Positions 14,499-19,789 of a stretch of 19,789 bases of DNA are shown one piece after another (within the stretch, counting starts at the first letter, position 1; every line of letters begins with the position of its first letter). Both the position numbers and the translations under genes were made by a program. Origin of the DNA: Prevotella sp. UBA4341 (GTDB lineage Bacteria > Bacteroidota > Bacteroidia > Bacteroidales > Bacteroidaceae); contig DGTH01000072.1 of NCBI GenBank assembly GCA_002393705.1, forward strand, positions 1-19,789, in the 5' to 3' direction. The notes under the pieces are model-generated. The model saw only the letters and a list, made by a program, of their open reading frames with translations. It was not told the DNA's origin and did not search any database.

Positions 14499-15065
14499 AT
14501 GAAAAAGGTTTATATGTTTCTGGCTGAAGGCTTCGAAGACGTTGAAGCCCTCATTCCGCTCGACGTGCTGCGTCGCGGCGGTGTCGATGTGAAAACTGTC
14601 AGCGTGGGCGACGGCTACGTCGTCACCTCTGCCCACGGAGTGAATATCGAGGCCGACCTCATGTTTCTTGAGGTGAAGCCCGGCGAGGCAGACCTCCTGA
14701 TGCTGCCCGGTGGCATGCCCGGTGCTTCGAATCTCTATGCCCACGAGGAGCTGCGCGAGGCGCTGCTCAAGCAGAACGAGAAGGGCAAGAAAATCAGTGC
14801 CATCTGTGCCGCACCGGCCGTCGTGCTCGGACAGTTGGGCCTGTTAGAGGGCAAGAAGGCCACCTGCTACCCCGGTTTTGAGCATTTGCTCAAAGGGGCC
14901 GACTACACCGGCGACCTGACGACCGTCGATGGCAACATCACTACGGCCGAAGGGCCGGCAGCGGCCTTCCCCTACGCCTACGAGCTGCTCAGCCAGCTGG
15001 TCGATCAGCAGACGGCCGACCAAGTGGCCGAAGGTATGCGCTACAAGCACCTGATGAGCAGATGA
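14499..15065 (+). CDS. DJ-1/PfpI (YajL/ThiJ-like) family protein
   Basis: A 188-residue cytosolic protein of the DJ-1 subgroup of the glutamine amidotransferase-like superfamily. The nucleophile-elbow cysteine is Cys103 in [13 protein letters not shown], and the conserved acidic residue that activates it is in [12 protein letters not shown] (probably Glu16). [14 protein letters not shown] and the TCYPGFE segment are also typical of DJ-1/YajL. Family members have been described as chaperones, deglycases/glyoxalases or oxidative-stress sensors; the exact activity remains disputed in the field and cannot be decided here. The gene starts 51 bases after pdxJ and its TGA overlaps the ispD ATG (ATGA), so it is coupled to ispD. 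Confidence 0.93.
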   Translation: MKKVYMFLAEGFEDVEALIPLDVLRRGGVDVKTVSVGDGYVVTSAHGVNIEADLMFLEVKPGEADLLMLPGGMPGASNLYAHEELREALLKQNEKGKKISAICAAPAVVLGQLGLLEGKKATCYPGFEHLLKGADYTGDLTTVDGNITTAEGPAAAFPYAYELLSQLVDQQTADQVAEGMRYKHLMSR

Positions 15066-15823
15066 GCACGGACTACGTCATCATCGTAGCCGGCGGCAAG
15101 GGGCTACGCATGGGCAGCGACATTCCGAAGCAGTTTCTGCCCATTGGCGGACGGCCCGTGCTCATGCGTACCATAGAACGCTTCCGCGAATACTCTGAGG
15201 ACTTGCAGATTATCCTCGTGCTGCCCAAAACACAACATGACTATTGGCGCCAACTCTGCAACGAATACCGGTTTCCAGCCCCCCTCTCGTCCCCCGAGGG
15301 GGACACAAAAGTCTCCCCTCGGGAAGGCTTGGAGGGCGCTATGTCCTATTATATCGCCGACGGCGGCGAGACCCGTTTCCACAGCGTACAGCACGGACTT
15401 GCACTGATACCCGATGATGCAGAAGGCGTGGTAGGCGTTCACGACGGAGTACGACCGTTCGTATCGGTCGATGTCATCCGCCGTTGCTACGAGACGGCCC
15501 GCACGGCAAAGGCCGTCATACCGGTAACACCCGTCGTGGAAACCCTGCGCCACAAGGAGAAAGGCAACGTGTATCGCGCCGACTACTGTCTGGTGCAGAC
15601 TCCGCAGACATTCGGCATACAGCTGCTGAAGGCCGCCAACCGCCAGCCCTACCGCGAGACCTTCACCGACGACGCTTCGGTGGTTGAAGCTTTCGGTTTC
15701 AATATCACTCCCGTCGAGGGCAACCGCGAGAACATCAAGATAACCACCCCCTTCGACATGACCATCGGCGAAGCCCTGCTCCGCACCACAGCGTCCGGTG
15801 GCTTCCCCACCGGAACCCCCTGA
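15062..15823 (+). CDS. ispD: 2-C-methyl-D-erythritol 4-phosphate cytidylyltransferase with repeat-derived insertion and tail
   Basis: A 253-residue enzyme that couples CTP to methylerythritol phosphate, the third step of the non-mevalonate isoprenoid pathway. The nucleotide-binding loop [21 protein letters not shown] holds the catalytic Arg16 and Lys23 (E. coli Arg20/Lys27 by alignment). [44 protein letters not shown] and [17 protein letters not shown] complete the fold. It is longer than usual (about 220-235). Residues about 72-93 (beginning [15 protein letters not shown]) are encoded by a 64-base GC-rich palindrome and replace a short surface loop. The last about 12 residues ([12 protein letters not shown]) are encoded by a second hairpin. 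Both additions keep the frame and leave every catalytic block intact. The gene overlaps the DJ-1 stop and lies 3 bases before recG. Confidence 0.95.
   Translation: MSTDYVIIVAGGKGLRMGSDIPKQFLPIGGRPVLMRTIERFREYSEDLQIILVLPKTQHDYWRQLCNEYRFPAPLSSPEGDTKVSPREGLEGAMSYYIADGGETRFHSVQHGLALIPDDAEGVVGVHDGVRPFVSVDVIRRCYETARTAKAVIPVTPVVETLRHKEKGNVYRADYCLVQTPQTFGIQLLKAANRQPYRETFTDDASVVEAFGFNITPVEGNRENIKITTPFDMTIGEALLRTTASGGFPTGTP
15277..15340 (+). repeat. 64-bp palindromic repeat element inserted in ispD
   Basis: The left arm (15277-15304) and the reverse complement of the right arm (15311-15340) both follow AGCsCCCTC...CCCsGAGGGG(G)A, separated by a 6-base A-rich loop. Each arm also has its own small dyad, for example TCCCCC-GA-GGGGGA. 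A related half-copy lies at 5568-5600. The whole is translated through in frame within ispD. Confidence 0.8.
15794..15814 (+). repeat. Hairpin at the 3' end of ispD
   Basis: TCCGGTGG and CCACCGGA form a perfect 8-bp stem around the 5-base loop CTTCC. It encodes most of the extra C-terminal tail of IspD and sits just before the stop codon and the recG start. No T-run follows, so it is not a standard terminator. Confidence 0.75.
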
Positions 15824-15826
15824 CCC

Positions 15827-17929
15827 ATGACCCCCATCCTGCAACAAGACATACAGTATCTGCCAGGCGTAGGCCCAAACCGGCGCAAGATGCTCAGCGA
15901 GGAACTGGGCATCAAGACACTCGGTGACCTGCTGCAGTACTTCCCCTACCGCCACGTAGATAGGAGCCGACTCTACAGCATACGCGAACTGACGGCCGAC
16001 ATGCCATACGTTCAGGTAAAAGGGCAGATACTGAGTTTTGAAACCTCCAAGCTGAGTGCCCGTAAGGAGCGCGTGGTGGCCCACTTCACCGACGGAAGCG
16101 GGCGTGTCATGGACCTCGTGTGGTTCGTCTATGGCAAGAGTGCCTTGACAAAGTACAAGGTGGGTACTGACTATGTGGTGTTCGGCAAACCGGGCGTGTT
16201 CAACAACAGGTTGCAGATAGCCCATCCCGACGTGGAGCCCGCTGACCAGCTGGAGCTCTCGGCCATGAAGATGCTGCCTTACTACCACACCACCGAGAAG
16301 ATGAAGAAGGCAGGCATGAATTCGCGCACCATTGAGCGACTGAGTAAGACCATGCTGGCTGCCCTCAAGGAGCCCATTGGCGAAACGCTGCTGCCCGACA
16401 TGCTGGAACGCCTGCACCTGATGGGCCGCGACGAGGCGCTTAGGGCAATACACTTTCCCGAGGATGCCCGACAGTTGGAACGTGCCCGCGTCAGGTTGAA
16501 GTTTGAGGAGCTGTTCTACGTGCAGCTCAATATATTAAGGTACGCGAGCGACCAGCGCCGCAAGTACCGGGGCTACGTCTTCTCCCGTGTCGGCGAACTG
16601 TTTAATACGTTCTTCTTCCATCATCTGCCCTTCCAACTGACGGGAGCCCAGAAGCGCGTCATCCGTGAAATACGCAAGGACATGGGCTCCGGACGTCAGA
16701 TGAACCGTCTGCTGCAGGGCGACGTAGGCTCGGGCAAGACGCTCGTGGCCCTCATGTCGATGCTCATTGCGCTGGACAATGGTTTCCAGGCCTGCATCAT
16801 GGCCCCCACAGAAATCCTGGCCGAGCAACACCTGCAGACACTTCGCGAGTTTCTTGGCACCATGCCCGTCCGCGTGGAACTGCTCACCGGCATCGTGAAG
16901 GGAAAGAAACGCAAGGAGGTGCTCGACGGACTGCTGACCGGCGAGGTGCAGATACTGGTGGGCACCCATGCCGTCATCGAGGACACGGTGCAGTTTCAGC
17001 ACCTGGGCATGGTGGTGGTCGATGAGCAGCACCGCTTCGGCGTGGCCCAGCGTGCCAAGCTGTGGAGCAAGAGTGCCAACCCGCCCCACGTGCTCGTCAT
17101 GACCGCCACACCCATACCGCGAACCTTGGCCATGACGCTCTACGGCGACCTCGACGTCAGCGTCATCGACGAACTGCCGCCCGGCCGCAAGCCTATACGC
17201 ACGCTGCACGTCTATGACAGCCGTCTGGGGTCGCTCTACGATGGCATTCGCCGCCAGGTGTTACAGGGGCGGCAGGTGTATATAGTCTTTCCGCTCATTG
17301 AGGAAAGCGAGAGCCTGGACCTGAAGAACCTGGAGGACGGCTTCGAGCAGCTAAAGGAGGCCTTCCCGGAGTTTCGGCTGAGCAAGGTCCACGGCAAGAT
17401 GAAGGCTAAGGACAAGGAGGAGGAGATGCAGCGCTTCGTCAGTGGCGAGACGCAGATGCTTGTGGCCACGACGGTCATTGAGGTGGGTGTCAACGTACCC
17501 AACGCTTCGGTCATGGTCATTCTCGAAGCCCAGCGCTTCGGCCTGAGCCAGCTGCACCAGCTGCGTGGCCGCGTGGGACGAGGCGCCGACCAGTCGTACT
17601 GCATCCTCGTCACTAACTATAAGCTGGGCCCTGACACGAAAAAACGCATCGACATCATGTGTGAGACGAACGACGGCTTCCGCATAGCGGAGGCTGACCT
17701 GAAACTGCGCGGACCAGGCGACCTGGAAGGCACACAGCAGAGCGGCATGGCCTTCGACCTGAAGATAGCCGACATTGCCCGCGACGGACAGCTCGTACAA
17801 ATGGCCCGCGACGAGGCACAGCGCATCATTGACGACGACCCCACCTGTCAGGACGCGAAGTATCTGACGCTGTGGAACCGGCTGCGCGAACTCCGGAAAA
17901 CGAATATTAACTGGGCAGCCATTTCGTGA
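15827..17929 (+). CDS. recG: ATP-dependent DNA helicase RecG
   Basis: A 700-residue superfamily 2 helicase that remodels stalled forks and Holliday junctions. The N-terminal wedge/OB-fold domain (about 55-150) begins after the conserved YLPGVGPNRRKML. The helicase core holds motif Q/I at FQLTGAQKRVIREI and LLQGDVGSGKT (Walker A 298-305), motif II VDEQHRFG (DEQH 399-402) and motif III MTATPIPRTLAM. Motif VI is QLHQLRGRVGRG, and the C-terminal RecG segment contains ADLKLRGPGDLEGTQQSGM. The length is typical (about 690-700), so it is not Mfd. The ATG lies 3 bases after the ispD stop. The stop is at 17929; no obvious terminator separates recG from the next promoter, so readthrough into the M23 gene is possible. 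Confidence 0.97.
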   Translation: MTPILQQDIQYLPGVGPNRRKMLSEELGIKTLGDLLQYFPYRHVDRSRLYSIRELTADMPYVQVKGQILSFETSKLSARKERVVAHFTDGSGRVMDLVWFVYGKSALTKYKVGTDYVVFGKPGVFNNRLQIAHPDVEPADQLELSAMKMLPYYHTTEKMKKAGMNSRTIERLSKTMLAALKEPIGETLLPDMLERLHLMGRDEALRAIHFPEDARQLERARVRLKFEELFYVQLNILRYASDQRRKYRGYVFSRVGELFNTFFFHHLPFQLTGAQKRVIREIRKDMGSGRQMNRLLQGDVGSGKTLVALMSMLIALDNGFQACIMAPTEILAEQHLQTLREFLGTMPVRVELLTGIVKGKKRKEVLDGLLTGEVQILVGTHAVIEDTVQFQHLGMVVVDEQHRFGVAQRAKLWSKSANPPHVLVMTATPIPRTLAMTLYGDLDVSVIDELPPGRKPIRTLHVYDSRLGSLYDGIRRQVLQGRQVYIVFPLIEESESLDLKNLEDGFEQLKEAFPEFRLSKVHGKMKAKDKEEEMQRFVSGETQMLVATTVIEVGVNVPNASVMVILEAQRFGLSQLHQLRGRVGRGADQSYCILVTNYKLGPDTKKRIDIMCETNDGFRIAEADLKLRGPGDLEGTQQSGMAFDLKIADIARDGQLVQMARDEAQRIIDDDPTCQDAKYLTLWNRLRELRKTNINWAAIS

Positions 17930-17967
17930 TAGTAAGTGTTAAAATACACACAAATTGTGTTAACGTT

Positions 17968-17998
17968 CTTGCTCTTTGCAAAATATTTATTACCTTTG
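17968..17998 (+). promoter_or_regulatory. Putative promoter for the M23 peptidase gene
   Basis: TACCTTTG at 17991-17998 matches TAnnTTTG exactly. CTTG at 17968-17971, with a 19-base spacer, is a one-mismatch -33 box. Transcription would start near 18005, giving a leader of about 50 bases before the ATG at 18055. Confidence 0.7.
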
Positions 17999-18054
17999 CA
18001 CCGTTTAATGTTCGTGAGGTCGCTATTCTTGACCTTCTAAACCAAAACCAAGTT

Positions 18055-19014
18055 ATGATTTTTAAGACACTTAAGACAATCTCGTTTATCGCATTAGCAA
18101 CGTTAAGTACCATTCCTGCAATGGCTCAGGACCTTTTGGCTAATCAGGCTCCCATCGACCGCAAAATGAAGGCCGTTGACTCGGTTGCCTTCCGCCAGCT
18201 CCTGCAAACCGAAGCAACTGAACTGCCCGGCGCCGACCTCTACCAGGATTGGGATAACAGATATGTTAGCCGTGTGAATGGCATACTTCCCGAAGAATAT
18301 CGTATTGACCTGCGCGGATTCCACATGCCGACCGATAGCCGCGTGGTAACCTCCAACTTCGGTGCACGCTGGGGACGCCAGCACAAGGGCCTTGACATCA
18401 AGGTGTATATAGGCGACACCATTCGTGCTGCTTTCTCAGGCAAGGTGCGCATCGTGCGTTACGAGCCGCGCGGCTATGGCAAGTATGTCGTCATTCGTCA
18501 CGACAATGGTTTGGAGACCGTCTATGGTCACATGTCGGCACAGCTGGTACGTGAGAACCAGGAGGTTCGTGCCGGTGACGTCATCGGTCTGGGTGGTAAC
18601 ACCGGTCGCAGCACAGGTTCACACCTGCACTTTGAGACCCGTCTCTGTGGCGTAGCCCTGAACCCGGCCTTGATGTTCGACTTCAAGAACCAGGATGTCG
18701 TTTCAGACTATTATACCTATCGTCGTTCAACCTACGAGCACGAGTCGGCCCAGGCTACTCGTCTGCGTGGTGTAGGCGGAACGGCCGCAGCACCCGCAGA
18801 ACCCCGCCAGCATACCGAGGTGGCAGCAGCTCCGGCAGCTCCCCGCCATTCGGCCATGGTCAACAGCGACGTTCGCTTCCACAAGGTCAGCAAGGGTGAG
18901 ACCCTTTACTCCATTGCCCGCAAACGTGGCACGACGGTCGATCAACTCTGTAAGCTGAACCACATCGGCAAGAACTTCCGCTTGACCCCCGGTCAGGTAC
19001 TGAAATACAACTAA
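18055..19014 (+). CDS. Secreted M23 metallopeptidase with C-terminal LysM domain
   Basis: A 319-residue periplasmic or surface peptidoglycan peptidase. I chose the ATG at 18055 because it begins a clean signal peptide (MIFKTLKTISFIALATLSTI, cleaved after AMA or AMAQ) and lies downstream of the promoter; the same frame is open 129 bases further upstream, but that part overlaps the recG stop and spans the promoter. The M23 domain covers about 90-210: SNFGARWGRQHKGLDI gives zinc ligands His110 and Asp114, YGHM gives catalytic His159, and GSHLHFE gives ligand His192. An Ala/Pro-rich linker (about 238-270) leads to a LysM domain (274-318, FHKVSKGETLYSIARKRG), which binds glycan strands. All active-site residues are present, so it should be an active endopeptidase rather than an EnvC/NlpD-type activator. 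Confidence 0.94.
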   Translation: MIFKTLKTISFIALATLSTIPAMAQDLLANQAPIDRKMKAVDSVAFRQLLQTEATELPGADLYQDWDNRYVSRVNGILPEEYRIDLRGFHMPTDSRVVTSNFGARWGRQHKGLDIKVYIGDTIRAAFSGKVRIVRYEPRGYGKYVVIRHDNGLETVYGHMSAQLVRENQEVRAGDVIGLGGNTGRSTGSHLHFETRLCGVALNPALMFDFKNQDVVSDYYTYRRSTYEHESAQATRLRGVGGTAAAPAEPRQHTEVAAAPAAPRHSAMVNSDVRFHKVSKGETLYSIARKRGTTVDQLCKLNHIGKNFRLTPGQVLKYN

Positions 19015-19034
19015 AACGAAACTTGCAAGTTGAC

Positions 19035-19074
19035 ACATAAAAAAGACTTCCCCACAAGGAAGTCTTTTTTATGT
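19035..19074. terminator. Strong bidirectional terminator after the M23 gene
   Basis: The stem GACTTCC / GGAAGTC with a 6-base loop is flanked by A6 upstream and T6 downstream. The symmetry extends to 17 bp (ACATAAAAAAGACTTCC and its reverse complement), so it works on both strands. It lies between converging genes. Confidence 0.93.
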
Positions 19075-19092
19075 TAGTTCAGGAACTGAGTT

Positions 19093-19560
19093 CTATCGAG
19101 CTGTGTACATACTGCAACAGCTGTTTTCCTCAATATATTTACCAGGATCCCAATTGCAGGAGACACCGTTAGGATTTGTGTTGTAACGGCAGTTAGCGCA
19201 GCAACGGCCATAATAGCCACTCGAAGAGCCAGCATCTCCATCCGTATTCACGGTGGTGGTACCATTGAATGACATTTCCTGCGATACGCCCCAGGCGTCT
19301 TTTATGACCCTGAAGGGATGAAGAACTACTTCAACCAGATTGAGGCCAATGCCAATGAAGAATGCCCATTTACTGATTGTCCATGCTATGCTGAACTCTA
19401 TCAGCCCGAACACAGCAAGTAACCCCGTAATAAAGCCTACCGTCAGGAATGCCAGAATGCCCCAGACGCAACAGCGCATAATAAACGCAAAAAAGAACTT
19501 CAACAAGGCTATTGCAATGGCAAAGAGCAAAAAGATACCCAATATCTGAAGTATTTCCAT
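19093..19560 (-). CDS. Membrane protein with cysteine-rich C-terminal domain, unknown function
   Basis: A 155-residue protein that I do not recognise. Residues about 1-25 and 29-57 form strongly hydrophobic helices (MEILQILGIFLLFAIAIALL; CCVWGILAFLTVGFITGLLA), and a third spans about 58-80 (IAWTISKWAFFIGIGLNLVEVV). A Ser/Thr/Gly linker leads to a 40-residue tail with seven cysteines: CCANCRYNTNPNGVSCNWDP, then a stretch ending ENSCCSMYTAR. The CxxC plus downstream Cys and CC pattern suggests a small zinc- or cluster-binding knuckle, though that is inference. The gene starts 14 bases after the stop of the acidic-tailed gene, so the two form an operon. Hydrophobic and Cys codons are well ordered, which argues against a chance open frame. 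Confidence 0.8.
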   Translation of the reverse strand: MEILQILGIFLLFAIAIALLKFFFAFIMRCCVWGILAFLTVGFITGLLAVFGLIEFSIAWTISKWAFFIGIGLNLVEVVLHPFRVIKDAWGVSQEMSFNGTTTVNTDGDAGSSSGYYGRCCANCRYNTNPNGVSCNWDPGKYIEENSCCSMYTAR

Positions 19561-19574
19561 CTTAGTCAGAAATG

Positions 19575-19789
19575 TTAACGGTTATTCCTTTTTTCGTCTT
19601 CTAAGTTCTCTGGGTCTTCTAAGTCTTCTAAGTCTTCTGGGTCTTCTATGTCTTCTAAGTCAACATACTCTATGTCTTCGTCCTCGCCCTCGTCGGCCAG
19701 TTCGGCAGCAAAGAGCGTCATGTCCTTGTCGCGGTGGACGATAGACTCCGAGGTGGTGATGGCGGCCAGCTTGTTGCTCTCGGCGTTCA
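19575..19789 (-). CDS. C-terminal end of an unidentified protein with acidic repeat tail (start beyond window)
   Basis: The last 70 residues of a protein entering from the right edge. The first 30 visible residues (NAESNKLAAITTSESIVHRD, then KDMTLFAAEL) look like the helical end of a folded domain; I cannot assign the family. From about residue 31 the chain becomes highly acidic (ADEGEDEDIEYVD) and continues as a LED/IED/PED tripeptide repeat encoded by a 9-bp tandem array, ending KRNNR and a TAA stop. There is no cysteine or membrane segment in the visible part. It is followed 14 bases later by the cysteine-rich membrane protein gene on the same strand, suggesting co-expression. Confidence 0.75.
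   Translation of the reverse strand, partial: NAESNKLAAITTSESIVHRDKDMTLFAAELADEGEDEDIEYVDLEDIEDPEDLEDLEDPENLEDEKRNNR
19598..19660 (-). repeat. 9-bp tandem repeat tract E encoding an acidic protein tail
   Basis: Seven phased units occur on the plus strand: cttctaagt, tctctgggt, cttctaagt (twice), cttctgggt, cttctatgt, cttctaagt. Two degenerate units follow. In rotated form this is TCTRRGTCT, very close to tract C (TCTGGGGCT). On the coding strand each unit gives Leu/Ile/Pro-Glu-Asp. Confidence 0.88.

Noticed and set aside
13743..14744. 333-codon minus-strand open frame opposite pdxJ and the DJ-1 gene
   Set aside because: It is antisense to PdxJ with all catalytic residues present, and it crosses the A/T-rich leader of the DJ-1 gene. 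It is a shadow frame.
15794..15814. Intrinsic terminator at the end of ispD
   Set aside because: The hairpin is strong but is followed by a C-rich sequence and the recG start, with no T-run.
15104..16453. 449-codon minus-strand open frame opposite ispD and recG
   Set aside because: It lies entirely antisense to two well-supported genes with complete motifs and its translation shows no recognisable domain. Long antisense frames are common at this GC content.
17926..18054. Upstream extension of the M23 peptidase to an earlier ATG
   Set aside because: The extension overlaps the recG stop, spans the putative promoter and would bury the signal peptide 43 residues from the start.
19598..19660. 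CRISPR-like array
   Set aside because: The units are 9 bases with no spacers, read through as codons, and no cas gene is present. It is a simple tandem array.

Overview
The window looks like chromosomal DNA from a Bacteroidetes bacterium, most probably a Prevotella-like member of Bacteroidales. Four things support this. Promoters fit the Bacteroidetes pattern (TAnnTTTG, sometimes with TTTG about 19-20 bases upstream). Starts generally lack Shine-Dalgarno sequences. The gene content is typical: a stand-alone AICAR transformylase, divergent nadK/pdxJ, and a DJ-1/ispD/recG cluster. There are also plant cell-wall glycosidases with Sec signal peptides. I see no rRNA, tRNA, CRISPR array, transposase or phage gene, and no gene-free stretch longer than about 140 bases.

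Layout. 1-3248: a divergent glycosidase pair, GH3 (minus, cut by the left edge) and GH43 (plus). 3290-5567: aquaporin with a terminator, then a separately promoted AICAR transformylase and a small basic protein. 5647-6903: GH53 endo-galactanase, ending at a bidirectional terminator. 6944-12661 (minus): a five-gene operon in the order ABC ATPase, permease, permease, HlyD adaptor, TolC outer-membrane factor, i.e. a MacAB-TolC-like tripartite exporter with a separate ATPase and two different permeases. 12755-13642 (minus) nadK and 13734-17929 (plus) pdxJ, DJ-1/PfpI, ispD, recG share a divergent promoter region. 18055-19014: secreted M23/LysM cell-wall peptidase with a strong terminator. 19093-19789 (minus): a cysteine-rich membrane protein of unknown function, preceded by the tail of an unidentified acidic protein cut by the right edge.

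Functionally, the GH3, GH43 and GH53 enzymes suggest use of xylan/arabinan and pectic galactan side chains, although no SusC/SusD pair is present. The rest is housekeeping (NADP, pyridoxal phosphate, isoprenoid precursor and purine synthesis, DNA repair, cell-wall remodelling) plus export.

The most unusual layer is not a gene. Short repeats sit at gene ends and inside coding sequences. A degenerate 9-bp tandem repeat (about TMTRRGNCT, or AGNCYYAKA on the other strand) occurs at four gene boundaries, where it supplies stop codons and an acidic protein tail; a related 9-bp array builds the TolC signal peptide. A 64-bp palindromic element is inserted in frame in ispD, with a half-copy upstream of the GH53 gene. 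A second hairpin forms the ispD 3' end, and a 7-bp array is inserted in the GH3 gene.
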